From Alphaproteobacteria bacterium (GTDB lineage Bacteria > Pseudomonadota > Alphaproteobacteria > Rhizobiales > Xanthobacteraceae), in assembly GCA_037200445.1 (NCBI GenBank), contig JBBCGH010000001.1, positions 3,720,001-3,784,000 of the forward strand: a stretch of DNA of 64,000 nucleotides. The letters are read 5' to 3'. Position 1 is the first letter of the stretch. Each line of letters opens with the position of its first letter. Below, in pieces: positions 52,641 through 61,268 of this stretch. The notes beneath the pieces were generated by a model. It worked only from the letters and a program-made list of their open reading frames with translations. It had not been told where the DNA came from and searched no databases. The position numbers and the translations under genes are program-made.

Positions 52641-52662
52641 GAAAGCCCCGCCGAAGCGGGGC
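52641..52662 (-). terminator. Rho-independent terminator of the small Lys-rich gene
   Basis: On the minus strand GCCCCGC-TTCG-GCGGGGC (52662-52645) followed by TTTCTTTG. It lies 60 bases after the stop of the gene at 52725-53069 and insulates it from the TetR operon. Confidence 0.75.
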
Positions 52663-52724
52663 CTCATTCTTTTCCGTGCGCGACCAGGCCCTGAGCTGGC
52701 CAAGGCGCACCGCAGCCTGAAAAC

Positions 52725-53069
52725 CTAACCTCCGCGCAGCGCCTTCAGCGCCACGTGCTGTGCGATGTGGATGAACGCGTCCTTGTGCTCGCTGACGAAA
52801 GCTTTCGCCTTCTCCGTGGTCCAGCTGCTGACTTTGTTGAGCAGGCTGCCCACTGTCTCGATGTCTCCCTGGGCGGCATGCTGCTGAGCCGCGCCCACGA
52901 TCGACGCGTCGGCGCGTTCATTCGGCGTCTTGGCGTCAACCTTCAGTGACGTGTGCAGTCTCGCGAGGATTTTCGCGACCTCCGGTGAAACTTCAGCGCC
53001 GGTTCGTTTCGGCGGCCTCTTTGATTTTGCCTTCTTCGCAGTCCTTTTCGTCTTCGCCTTCTTGGCCAT
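52725..53069 (-). CDS. Small protein with a lysine-rich tail, unknown function
   Basis: 114 residues. The N-terminal 25 residues are nearly all Lys/Arg/Ala (AKKAKTKRTAKKAKSKRPPKR), followed by a helical domain with LARLHTSLKVDAKTPNERAD and a C-terminal AFIHIAQHVALKAL. It may bind nucleic acid through the tail, in the manner of histone-like proteins, but no family is recognised. A good GGGGAG ribosome site precedes the ATG at 53069. It has its own terminator. Confidence 0.6.
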   Translation of the reverse strand: MAKKAKTKRTAKKAKSKRPPKRTGAEVSPEVAKILARLHTSLKVDAKTPNERADASIVGAAQQHAAQGDIETVGSLLNKVSSWTTEKAKAFVSEHKDAFIHIAQHVALKALRGG

Positions 53070-53142
53070 TCGCCCGCTCCCCAAATGCCTCAACCCCCGG
53101 CGCGCATTAGAGCATCAGCGCGCGAGTCCCCACAACGCAAAA

Positions 53143-53164
53143 CGGCCCCGCCGAAACGGGGCCG
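53143..53164 (-). terminator. Rho-independent terminator of the small membrane protein gene
   Basis: Minus strand CGGCCCCG-TTTCGG-CGGGGCCG followed by TTTTG. It lies 22 bases after the stop codon at 53186. Confidence 0.72.
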
Positions 53165-53185
53165 CTTCGCATCGTGCACTCACCT

Positions 53186-53449
53186 TTACTGCTGCTGCGC
53201 AGGCGCCTTGACCGGCGGAGCCGGCATCGGGGGCTGCGGCGCAGGGGCCGACTGGGTCGGCGGATTGTTCGCCGCGACCTTGCTCTGGTCGTTGCTCGGC
53301 GAGAACATGAACAAGCCACCGACGATGAGCGCGATTGCGAACAACGCGATCAAGGGGGCGTAGCCGGAACCCTCGCTCATTTCGGAATACCGGTTGAGCG
53401 CCGGATCGCGCTCAAAATCGCGATTGGGGTCATGATCCAACATCGACAT
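53186..53449 (-). CDS. Small single-pass membrane protein with a Pro-rich tail
   Basis: 87 residues: a polar N-terminus (SMLDHDPNRDFERDPALNRY), one membrane helix (APLIALFAIALIVGGLFMF, about 29-47) and a low-complexity Pro/Ala/Gln tail. GGAGGG lies before the ATG. The plan is common among Rhizobiales envelope proteins, but no function is known. It has its own terminator. Confidence 0.6.
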   Translation of the reverse strand: MSMLDHDPNRDFERDPALNRYSEMSEGSGYAPLIALFAIALIVGGLFMFSPSNDQSKVAANNPPTQSAPAPQPPMPAPPVKAPAQQQ

Positions 53450-53650
53450 GGAACCCTCCACGGTTGGTTTGCTGCCCGGAAAACGCACGGGGCGCGCGCG
53501 AGGTTCCTGGCTCAAATGCTCCGGCCGGGTGCATTCGGCACGCAACTCTCTGTTTTTGTTGACAGTTCCCGGCTATGCTTGGCGAGCAGGAGAGCCCTGC
53601 GGGCCGCGACTCGGGCGAGTCGCAGGGGCACACGCAGCGCTGTCCCTCGT

Positions 53651-54664
53651 CTAGCGCGGCACGAAATACTGCAGCGGTCCGCCGTTCGCCACGCCGTCGA
53701 ACATCAGCAGCACGATATAGAATTCCGGATCGTCGAGCAGCACGAGCAGCGCTTCCGCCGTGCGATCCGTCGGCTCGACGATGTCGGCGAGATGTTTGAG
53801 CTGGCCGTCGGTCTGCAGCAGGAACAGCGAATGGCGCTGCTGCACGGAGCGGTTCGATGCCCCCAGAATGAGGATGCCATCATTGACGGTCGCCAGATCC
53901 CGGATACCGACGTTGAGACCGAGCGCGACCGGCGTGACGGTCGGCGTGAACGTGCCGGACGTCGCAAACACGCTGGCCGCGTCCGCGCTGACGATGAACG
54001 CCTTGCCGCCGATCACCGGCGCGCGAAAGCCGAGATTGACCACGCGTGGTCCACGCACGCTCGCGCCCGGCGTGATGGCGATGCCTTGAATGTCGCTGTT
54101 GGTGCGATCGATCTGCTGGTTGGTGAGCCCGGGGACCGGAAGGCCGCCGGTCAGTGCGGTGCGGAAGCGGTCGGAGATCTCCAGGCCCGGAATCGTCGCC
54201 GGCGGCGCCGGCGGTGTGCTGCTGATATTGGGCTCGAAGCGGGCAACGAGGAAATCGGTGTCGACTTGCGGCGGGATGGACGGACGATCCTTCGAGGTCA
54301 CCACATAGAAGAAGCGATCGTCGTGCGCCGCGCCTTCCATGTTGGGCGTGCCGGTGATCCTGCTGGGCGGCACCGTGCCGCTGATGCCGACCAGCGGCCC
54401 GGAACGGATCGTCTGCCCGGCGATGGTGAAGAACTGCGCAAACCGCGCCGAGTCATTGACGACGAGGCACACGTTCCGCGCCGTCACCGCGCCGATGCAG
54501 GTCGCGCCGCTGACATTGTCGCGCCCCTCACCGAGCTGCCCAAACGCCGGGGTCACGGTCCAGACCACGCCGTCCGGCACGAGTGGAGGCTGAGCCTTGG
54601 CCGGCGCAGCGCACAGTGCGAGGCTCGAGACGACGGCCGCGAGTATCGGCACGTGATGCCGCAT
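53651..54664 (-). CDS. Exported DUF3616-type protein
   Basis: 337 residues with a signal peptide (ILAAVVSSLALCAAPAKAQ) and a beta-propeller-like body: GTPNMEGAAHDDRFFYVVTSKDRPS, IQGIAITPG, GIRDLATVNDGILILGAS. It resembles DUF3616 proteins, which are predicted to be secreted propellers. Likely periplasmic; role unknown. It has no clear partner in the neighbourhood. Confidence 0.75.
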   Translation of the reverse strand: MRHHVPILAAVVSSLALCAAPAKAQPPLVPDGVVWTVTPAFGQLGEGRDNVSGATCIGAVTARNVCLVVNDSARFAQFFTIAGQTIRSGPLVGISGTVPPSRITGTPNMEGAAHDDRFFYVVTSKDRPSIPPQVDTDFLVARFEPNISSTPPAPPATIPGLEISDRFRTALTGGLPVPGLTNQQIDRTNSDIQGIAITPGASVRGPRVVNLGFRAPVIGGKAFIVSADAASVFATSGTFTPTVTPVALGLNVGIRDLATVNDGILILGASNRSVQQRHSLFLLQTDGQLKHLADIVEPTDRTAEALLVLLDDPEFYIVLLMFDGVANGGPLQYFVPR

Positions 54665-54744
54665 GGCGCTCTCCCCCGGTTGACCGCGGGAAAGCCTATG
54701 ACAACCACAGCGACAGGGACCGCGTCGAAACGTCGCTGGGAGTC

Positions 54745-55113
54745 CTACCCCTTCCCGTCGCAGGCCCAGGCGCGGATCACACAGGTTTTGCCGCCGAAGC
54801 GGTGGCACTGCTCGCTGGCGATGTTCTGCGCGCGGGCGAGCGAGTCCGCCTTGGCCCAGCCGGTCGGGCCGCAGGCGTTCTTCGCATCGATCGCAAAGGC
54901 CGCGCAGGTCTTGGCGAAGCTCGTCACCACCTTGCAGTCCTTGCCCTTGCATTGGGCACGGGCGCGCATCGAGGCCGCCTCAGCCGATAGATCGTCAACC
55001 GAGTAGCCGTAGGCGCCGCAGCGCCCGGTCGCCAGCGCACCGGCCGCATGGCTCTCAACAGACACAAGAATCGCAAACGCGGCGAAGCACGCCGCCAGAC
55101 ACGCCGAACGCAT
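54745..55113 (-). CDS. Exported DUF4189 protein
   Basis: 122 residues with a signal peptide (MRSACLAACFAAFAILVSVESHAA). The mature part has six or more cysteines in pairs (RCGAYGYS, AQCKGKDCKVV, TCAAFAIDAKNACG, WACDG) and ASEQCHRFGGKTCVIRAWACD, the DUF4189 pattern. The cysteines likely form disulfides in the periplasm. Role unknown. Confidence 0.8.
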   Translation of the reverse strand: MRSACLAACFAAFAILVSVESHAAGALATGRCGAYGYSVDDLSAEAASMRARAQCKGKDCKVVTSFAKTCAAFAIDAKNACGPTGWAKADSLARAQNIASEQCHRFGGKTCVIRAWACDGKG

Positions 55114-55167
55114 GGAAATCCCCCAGCCCAGAGGGACGGGAGGCTAAGTCGAAAGCCTTAAACGGAG

Positions 55168-56787
55168 CTAAACGGTCATCGCGGTGCGCACCGCGGTGAG
55201 CGCCTCGGGCGTGTCGACGTCGGTCATCGCGGCGGCATCCTCGACCGGGACTTCGGCGACGGCCTCGGCGTAACTGCCGATCAGGTGCCGCGCGCCGACG
55301 TCGCCTTCGACCTGCATCAGTCCGGGGAAAAACCGGCGCGACCACACCACCGGATTGCCGCGCTTGCCGGAGAGCGTCGGCACCACGATCAGCGCGCCGC
55401 GCGTTGGATTGAACGCCGCGACCAGCCGGTCGATCAGCGCAGCGCTCACCTGCGGCATGTCGCCGAGGCAGACGACGGCGCCGTCGGCCGCCGCCGGCAC
55501 CGCCGCGATGCCGGCCTTGAGCGAGGTCGAGAGGCCCTGCGCATAGTCCGGGTTGTGCACGAACTTGACCGCGAGGCCGGCGAGCGCGCGTTCGACCAGC
55601 TCGCGCTGATGCCCGGTGACGACGGTGACCGGCCGTGCACGCGTTTCCAGGACCTGCTCGGTCACGATGCGCACCAGCGGCTTGCCGTTGATCTCTTCGA
55701 GCAGCTTGTTCGGCCCGCCCATGCGGGTCGAGCGTCCCGCCGCCAGCACCAGCCCGGCAATGTTGCGCCCCGCCTCCGGCTCGGCTTCGGCGCGCGGCTG
55801 CGGCCGCGTCACGATTTCCATCAGCAGGCCGCCGACGCCGAGCCCGGTGATGTCGGAGCGTTTCACCGGCAAGCCGGCGAGCAGGCGCATCAGGATCCAG
55901 TCGAAGCCGTTCTCCTTCGGCGAGCGCGCACATCCCGGCGCGCCGATCACCGGATGCCCGTTCGCCTGCGCGACCAGCATCAGGTTGCCGGGATCGACCG
56001 GCATGCCGAAATGCTCGATCGTGCCGCCGATCTGCTCGACCGCTGCCGGGATCACGTCGCGCGTGTCGGCGATGGCGGAGGCACCGAACACAACGACCAG
56101 CTCGACGCCGGTCTTGAGCACCTCGTCGAGCGCCTTGGCGAGCGCGCGCGTCTCGTGCGGTATGCGCTTCTCGGCGACGATGACGGCGCCGGCCGGCTTG
56201 AGCCGCTCCTCGGTGACATGAAGCGTCTTCTCGATCACCTTGTCGGCGAGACCGGGCAGCACCGTCGAGATGATGCCGACCCTGCGCACCTTGAAGGGCG
56301 CGACGCGCACCATCGGCTGCGCCGCACGCGCGGCCGCCACCGCCTTGTCGCGCGCGGCGCCCGCAACCGCGAATGGAATGATCTTCACCGTCGCGATCAT
56401 CTTCCCGGCGACAACCGGCGCGTAGGCGTTCAGCGTCGCAAACGTAATTGCCGGATCGACGTCGTTGAGCGCATCGACACCGGCCCTGTCGACGACCAGC
56501 ACGCCCGCGTCCTGCGCAAACAGGTTGGCGCGGCCCGTAAACGCGCGGTCCACGTGCACGCCCTCGCCCGCGACCGCCGCCGCGATCTCCGCCGCCGCGA
56601 CATCTTCGCCAACATCGCCCGGCTCGAGCCGCGCCACCACGATCTCCGAGACTTTCGCGGCCTCGAGCGCCGCGACTTCGGCTTTCCCGACCAGCGTGCC
56701 CTTCTTGAGCACCATGCCGCCCTTGCGGATCGAGTGGACCGCAATCGCGCCTTCGGCTTCGCGCGGCGGAACGGCGCCGAACTTCAT
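55168..56787 (-). CDS. MoCF-like / MobA-like nucleotidyltransferase fusion protein
   Basis: 539 residues: an N-terminal molybdopterin-binding MoCF-type part (about 1-330), then a MobA/MocA-type domain starting LVLAAGRSTRMGGPNKLLEEINGKPL (about 345-370). Such proteins are thought to convert molybdopterin to its cytosine dinucleotide form for CO- and xanthine-dehydrogenase-type enzymes. It is the last gene of the cox cluster, overlapping the XdhC gene by four bases, as expected for a maturation factor. Confidence 0.86.
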   Translation of the reverse strand: MKFGAVPPREAEGAIAVHSIRKGGMVLKKGTLVGKAEVAALEAAKVSEIVVARLEPGDVGEDVAAAEIAAAVAGEGVHVDRAFTGRANLFAQDAGVLVVDRAGVDALNDVDPAITFATLNAYAPVVAGKMIATVKIIPFAVAGAARDKAVAAARAAQPMVRVAPFKVRRVGIISTVLPGLADKVIEKTLHVTEERLKPAGAVIVAEKRIPHETRALAKALDEVLKTGVELVVVFGASAIADTRDVIPAAVEQIGGTIEHFGMPVDPGNLMLVAQANGHPVIGAPGCARSPKENGFDWILMRLLAGLPVKRSDITGLGVGGLLMEIVTRPQPRAEAEPEAGRNIAGLVLAAGRSTRMGGPNKLLEEINGKPLVRIVTEQVLETRARPVTVVTGHQRELVERALAGLAVKFVHNPDYAQGLSTSLKAGIAAVPAAADGAVVCLGDMPQVSAALIDRLVAAFNPTRGALIVVPTLSGKRGNPVVWSRRFFPGLMQVEGDVGARHLIGSYAEAVAEVPVEDAAAMTDVDTPEALTAVRTAMTV

Positions 56788-57476
56788 CGTTTGCCCTCAG
56801 CGGTGAGCCGCAGGCGGCTCGTAATCTCGCCCATGATTGCGACGGCGATCTCGGGGGGGCTTATAGCACCGATCGGCAGCCCGATGGGGGCGTGAATGCG
56901 GGCAAGGTTATTGTCGCCTGCGCCTTGCGCCTTCAACCGTTCGATGCGGCGGCCGTGGGTTTTCCGCGAGCCGAGCGCGCCGATATAGAAGCAGTCGCGC
57001 TCCAGCGCGTGCAGGAGCGCCGGATCGTCGATCTTCGGATCGTGGGTGAGTGCGACAAACGCCGTGTAACGGTCGACGCCGAGCGGCGGCAGCGCCGTGT
57101 CGGGCCACTCGGCGATCAGCTTCACGTCAGGAAAGCGCTCCGGTGACGCGAAGGCGGTGCGCGGATCGACGATGGTGACGTCATAGCCGAGCAGCGACGC
57201 GATCGGCGCGAGCGCCTGGCTGATGTGCACCGCGCCGATCACAATCATCTTGGTCGGCGGCACGTGCACGGTGAGAAAGACCTTGCCCTCGGCGGTCTCC
57301 TCGATGCCGCTCTTGCCGGAGCGCAGATGCGCTTCCAGCATGTCCTTCAGCGGGTCGGACGCGACCTTGTCCTGCGTGACGAGGCGCTGTTCGCCGCTCG
57401 CCTGGTTGGTGACGACGACCGCCGCGCGCCGCGCGTCGCGTTCGGTGTTGAGGGCTTTGAGGATGTCGAGTCTCAC
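56784..57476 (-). CDS. XdhC-family maturation protein (CoxF/XdhC-like)
   Basis: 230 residues from a GTG: a central Rossmann-like part (MIVIGAVHISQALAPIASLLGYDVTIVDPR) and YIGALGSRKTHGRRIERLKAQG, both typical of XdhC C-terminal domains. XdhC proteins load the sulfurated molybdenum cofactor into their target hydroxylase. The gene is coupled to the MoCF/MobA-like gene by a 4-base overlap and is separated from the second XdhC gene by a repeat element. Confidence 0.87.
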   Translation of the reverse strand: MRLDILKALNTERDARRAAVVVTNQASGEQRLVTQDKVASDPLKDMLEAHLRSGKSGIEETAEGKVFLTVHVPPTKMIVIGAVHISQALAPIASLLGYDVTIVDPRTAFASPERFPDVKLIAEWPDTALPPLGVDRYTAFVALTHDPKIDDPALLHALERDCFYIGALGSRKTHGRRIERLKAQGAGDNNLARIHAPIGLPIGAISPPEIAVAIMGEITSRLRLTAEGKR

Positions 57477-57493
57477 GAATGCCTCGCCACAAA

Positions 57494-57626
57494 CTCGGTC
57501 TGTTTCCTCCCCCCTTGAGGGGGAGGGCTAGGGAGGGGGGTCGTGCGTGGGGCACGCGCGATGCCGATCGCATGCCCCCCACCCCTAACCCCTCCCCGCA
57601 AGGGGGAGGGGAACGGAGAGACCGAG
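57494..57626. repeat. Repeat element with 8-base terminal inverted repeats inside the cox operon
   Basis: 133 bases bounded by CTCGGTCT (57494-57501) and AGACCGAG (57619-57626), with inner hairpins CCCCTTGAGGGGGAGGG and CCCTCCCCGCAAGGGGGAGGGG. It lies in the gap between the two XdhC-type genes. The type is common in Rhizobiales, and similar to a MITE, but no target duplication is visible. Confidence 0.7.
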
Positions 57627-57630
57627 CACA

Positions 57631-57966
57631 TCAATCCACCTTTTCGACAAACACCCGGATCGTGCCGCCGCATGAGAGCCCGACCTTCCAGGCCGTCTCG
57701 TCGGCGACGCCGAATTCGAGCGTCTTCGGCTCGCCGCTTTCGATCACATCGAGCGCTTCGGTCACCACCGCGCCCTCGACACAGCCGCCGGATACGCTTC
57801 CCAGGAAATTGCCCTGATCGTCGATCACCAGATTGGAGCCGACCGGCCGTGGCGCAGAGCCCCAGGTCTCGACCACGGTCGCGAGCGCGACGCCGCGCCC
57901 AGCCGCCTTCCAGTCCTCGGCAGCTTTGAGGATGTCGGTGTCGGTTGCGAGTGAGTCCATCATCAT
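57631..57966 (-). CDS. Short XdhC/CoxI N-terminal-type protein
   Basis: 111 residues matching only the N-terminal XdhC_CoxI module: AAGRGVALATVVETWGSAPRPVGSNLVIDDQGNFLGSVSGGCVEG with the conserved Cys in SGGCVEG. In full XdhC proteins this is joined to the Rossmann domain coded at 56784-57476; here they are two genes with a repeat element between. Three tandem ATGs (57966, 57963, 57960) make the exact start uncertain; the third has the best ribosome spacing. Confidence 0.85.
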   Translation of the reverse strand: MMMDSLATDTDILKAAEDWKAAGRGVALATVVETWGSAPRPVGSNLVIDDQGNFLGSVSGGCVEGAVVTEALDVIESGEPKTLEFGVADETAWKVGLSCGGTIRVFVEKVD

Positions 57967-58096
57967 TCTCCGTCGTCCCGGCCAAGCGCGAAGCGCACGA
58001 GCCGGGACCCATAGCCACAGGCGGAGCGAAAAATGCGAGATTCGGGGTTATGGATTCCGGCCCTCGCTCCGCTCGGCCGGAATGACCAGCATATAA
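57967..58096. other. Gap with repeat-like sequence before coxE end
   Basis: 130 bases between the short XdhC gene and the coxE stop. Fragments such as GGAATGAC and GATTCCGG resemble widespread rhizobial repeats, but the structure is degenerate. No promoter is evident. Confidence 0.4.
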
Positions 58097-59308
58097 TCAC
58101 GCCACCTGCTTCAGCCACTCCTTCGGATTGCCGGACCGTCCGCCCTCGGCCGAGAGCGCACGACACAGCTCCGCGATCGAATCGAGATTATGGATCGGCC
58201 GGAATTCGTCCACATAGGGCAAAATGGTGCGCACGCCGCGCGCCTTCGCCTCGAAGCCTTCGAAGCGCAGCAGCGGATTGAGCCAGACCAGCCGGCGCGA
58301 GGAGCGGTGCAGCCGGTCGATCTCGAATTCGAGACGATCGTCCGGATCGCGCTCCAGGCCGTCGGTGATCAGCAGCACGATCGCGCCCTGGGTCAGCACG
58401 CGGCGCGCCCAACGCTTGTTGAATTCGGCGAGCGAGGTCGCGATGCGGGTGCCGCCCGACCAGTCCAGCACGCTCGCCGAGCATTGCACCAGCGCCTCGT
58501 CCGGGTCCTTCGATTTAAGCGCGCGCGTCACATTGGTGAGCCGGGTACCGAACAGGAACGAGTAGACGCGCTTGCGCGCGTCGGTGACCGCATGAAGGAA
58601 ATGCAGGAACAGCCGCGTGTATTGGCTCATCGAACCGGAGATATCGAGCAGCGCAACGATCGGCGGCTGGCGCGTGCGCGGCCCGAGATATTTCAGGTCG
58701 ATCAGTGCGCCACCCGCCTTCATGCTGGAGCGGAGCGTACGGCGCATGTCGATGATGTGGCCGCGGCGGTGCGGCGCCAAGCGCCGCGTCTTCACCTCGT
58801 CGAGCGAGAGCACCAGCCGCTTGATCGAATCCTTCGCCCGCGCGATCTCGGCCGCGCTCATCTGCGCGAAGTCCTTCTTCTGCAGCACCTCGCGATCGGA
58901 CATTGTCAGACGCATGTCGAGCTCGATCTCGCGCTCCTCCGGCGGAAGCTTCTCGTTCATGCCTGCGAACAGCGCGTCCTGCACGCGGCTCGCGCCCGCC
59001 TCCGGCGTTTCGGGCGCAGCCGCGGGCGCTTGCGGGGAGAGCATCGCGAGCAGCTTGTCGAGATAGGCGCGCTTGCGAAAAAACATCCGGAACGCCTGGT
59101 CGAACAGCAGCGAATGCTCGCGCCGCTTCACCAACACGGCGTGAAGCGTCCAGTAGAAATCGTCGCGCGTGCCGACGCCCGCCGCCTGCACAGCGGCGAG
59201 CGCATCGAGCACCGCGCCGGGCCCGACGGGCAGGCCGGCGGCGCGCAACGCGCGCGCGAAATAGACGATGTTGGTGGCGAGCCTTCCCTGCGGTGCGGTG
59301 TCGGCCAC
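58097..59308 (-). CDS. coxE: VWA-domain protein of the CoxE family
   Basis: 403 residues from a GTG. The C-terminal von Willebrand A domain has the metal-ion site ALLDISGSMSQYT, with a preceding long charged segment. CoxE proteins work with the MoxR-type CoxD ATPase to insert or repair the metal site of CO-dehydrogenase-type enzymes. It lies 4 bases after the coxD stop on the same strand. Confidence 0.88.
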   Translation of the reverse strand: MADTAPQGRLATNIVYFARALRAAGLPVGPGAVLDALAAVQAAGVGTRDDFYWTLHAVLVKRREHSLLFDQAFRMFFRKRAYLDKLLAMLSPQAPAAAPETPEAGASRVQDALFAGMNEKLPPEEREIELDMRLTMSDREVLQKKDFAQMSAAEIARAKDSIKRLVLSLDEVKTRRLAPHRRGHIIDMRRTLRSSMKAGGALIDLKYLGPRTRQPPIVALLDISGSMSQYTRLFLHFLHAVTDARKRVYSFLFGTRLTNVTRALKSKDPDEALVQCSASVLDWSGGTRIATSLAEFNKRWARRVLTQGAIVLLITDGLERDPDDRLEFEIDRLHRSSRRLVWLNPLLRFEGFEAKARGVRTILPYVDEFRPIHNLDSIAELCRALSAEGGRSGNPKEWLKQVA

Positions 59309-59312
59309 AGCC

Positions 59313-60239
59313 CTACTCCGCCGCCCTCAGCTCCGCATGCACCTGGTCGAGCAATTCCTTCGCCCTGGTGCCTTCGATGCGCGCGATGTCGTCCTGATAC
59401 TTGAGCAGCACGCCAAGCGTGTCCGACACGGTCGCGGGATCGAGCGCCACAACATCGAGCTCTGCAAGCGCCGCCGCCCAGTCGAGCGACTCGGCAACGC
59501 CGGGCGACTTGAACAGGTCCTGCCCGCGCAGCGCCTGCACGAAATGCACGACCTCGGCCGAAAGCTTCTTCGAAACGCCCGGCACCTTGGCGCGCACGAT
59601 CTTCAGCTCGCGCTCGGCAGTCGGATAGCCGACCCAGTGGTAGAGGCAGCGACGCTTGAGCGCGTCATGGATTTCACGCGTGCGGTTCGAGGTGATGACG
59701 GTGATCGGCGGATGCTCGGCCTTCACGGTGCCCATCTCGGGGATGGTCACCTGATTGTCGGCGAGCACCTCGAGCAGGAACGCCTCGAAGGCCTCGTCGG
59801 TGCGGTCGAGCTCGTCGATCAGCAATACCGGCGCACCTGCGGGATCGGGCTCGAGCGCCTGCAACAGCGGCCGCTTGATCAGGAAGCGCTCGGAGAAGAC
59901 GTCATGCGATAGCCGCTCGCGATCGACATTGCCTTCGGCCTCGGCGAGGCGGATCGCGATCATCTGCTCGGCGTAATTCCATTCGTAGACCGCCGCCGCA
60001 ACGTCGAGCCCCTCGTAGCATTGCAACCGGATCAGGCGGCGGCCGAGCGTCTGGGAGAGCACCTTGGCGATTTCGGTCTTGCCGACGCCCGCCTCGCCTT
60101 CGAGGAACAGCGGCCGGCCCATGCGCAGCGCAAGGAACAGCACGGTCGCGAGCGAGCGGTCGGCGAGATAGTCGGCCTGCCCTAAAAGATCGAGCGTGGC
60201 GTCGATCGAGACGGGTGCTTTGATGGGTTTTGCAGCCAT
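59313..60239 (-). CDS. coxD: MoxR-type AAA ATPase (CoxD)
   Basis: 308 residues: Walker A EGEAGVGKTEIAK at about 40-52, Walker B LLIDELDRTD and sensor region ITSNRTREIHDALKRRC. MoxR ATPases act with VWA proteins as metal-centre chaperones; CoxD is required for sulfur insertion at the Cu/Mo site in true CO dehydrogenases. It is upstream of coxE by 4 bases and downstream of coxM after a 163-base gap. Confidence 0.9.
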   Translation of the reverse strand: MAAKPIKAPVSIDATLDLLGQADYLADRSLATVLFLALRMGRPLFLEGEAGVGKTEIAKVLSQTLGRRLIRLQCYEGLDVAAAVYEWNYAEQMIAIRLAEAEGNVDRERLSHDVFSERFLIKRPLLQALEPDPAGAPVLLIDELDRTDEAFEAFLLEVLADNQVTIPEMGTVKAEHPPITVITSNRTREIHDALKRRCLYHWVGYPTAERELKIVRAKVPGVSKKLSAEVVHFVQALRGQDLFKSPGVAESLDWAAALAELDVVALDPATVSDTLGVLLKYQDDIARIEGTRAKELLDQVHAELRAAE

Positions 60240-60402
60240 ATCAGCAATTTACTCCGCCATGGCCGCGTTTGTCCCAGCCATCCACCGCTGCTCCCAAGCG
60301 AGATGACCGGCCATCAGGACGTTCACGTCCGTCTTCCACGGACTACGGCCCGGGCATGACGCTGAGATAGGATCGACCTGTCAGAACGGCAACAACCGGC
60401 GG

Positions 60403-61254
60403 TCAGCCGTTGCCGACGTCCGTGCCCTCGACCTCCCCGGCGGGGTCAGGCACGTCGTTCGCGCGCGCGACCGCGCGGCGCGCCATCACGCCGACGAGGT
60501 GGGCGCGGTACTCGGCGCTGCCGTGGATGTCAGCGTTCATGCCCTCGGCCGGGATCGTCAGGCCGTCGAGCGACTTCGGCGAGAACCGCTTCTTCAGCGC
60601 CTCCTCGAACGACCTCACGCGAAAGACGCCGTTCGAGCCCGCGCCCGTGACCGCGACGCGGATCTCCGAGCCGCGCTTGGAAGCAAACACGCCGACCAGC
60701 GCGAAGCGCGAGGCCTGGTTGCGGAACTTCTCGTAGCCGGCCTTCTTGGCGAGCGGGAAACTCACCTTGGTGACGATCTCGTCCGGTGCCAGCGCGGTTT
60801 CGAACAGGCCCTTGAAGAAAGCGTCCGCCTCGTACTTGCCCTTGGTGGTGTGAATGGTCGCGCCGAGGCCGACGCAGGCCGCCGGATAGTCCGAGTTCGG
60901 ATCGTTGTTGGCGACCGAGCCGCCGAGCGTGCCGCGATGGCGCACCGCCGGATCGCCGATCAGTCCGGCGAGATAGGCAAGCGCCGGGATGTTCTGCTTC
61001 ACCACGTCGGAATTCGCGACGTCGACATGCCGCGTCATCGCGCCGATCACGATCGAGCGGCCGCGCAGCTCGATGCCGGACAGCTCCCCGACGATCGCAT
61101 TGAGGTCGATCAGGTTGTTCGGCGAAGCAAGCCGCAGCTTCATGGTCGGGATCAGCGTCTGTCCGCCCGCGAGGATCTTCGCCTCCTCGAGCTTGCCGAG
61201 CATGTTGGAGGCCTGGCGCAGGCCGGTGGGGCGATGGAATTCGAAGTTGTACAT
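60403..61254 (-). CDS. coxM: FAD-binding subunit of the molybdenum hydroxylase (CoxM type)
   Basis: 283 residues: FAD motifs KILAGGQTLIPTMKLRL (30-46) and TLGGSVANNDPNSDYPA (about 107-123), and the CO_deh_flav C-terminal domain. It passes electrons from the iron-sulfur subunit to a quinone or other acceptor. The order S-L-M is that of form II enzymes. It starts 14 bases after the coxL stop. Confidence 0.93.
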   Translation of the reverse strand: MYNFEFHRPTGLRQASNMLGKLEEAKILAGGQTLIPTMKLRLASPNNLIDLNAIVGELSGIELRGRSIVIGAMTRHVDVANSDVVKQNIPALAYLAGLIGDPAVRHRGTLGGSVANNDPNSDYPAACVGLGATIHTTKGKYEADAFFKGLFETALAPDEIVTKVSFPLAKKAGYEKFRNQASRFALVGVFASKRGSEIRVAVTGAGSNGVFRVRSFEEALKKRFSPKSLDGLTIPAEGMNADIHGSAEYRAHLVGVMARRAVARANDVPDPAGEVEGTDVGNG

Positions 61255-61268
61255 GGTTCTCTCCTAAG

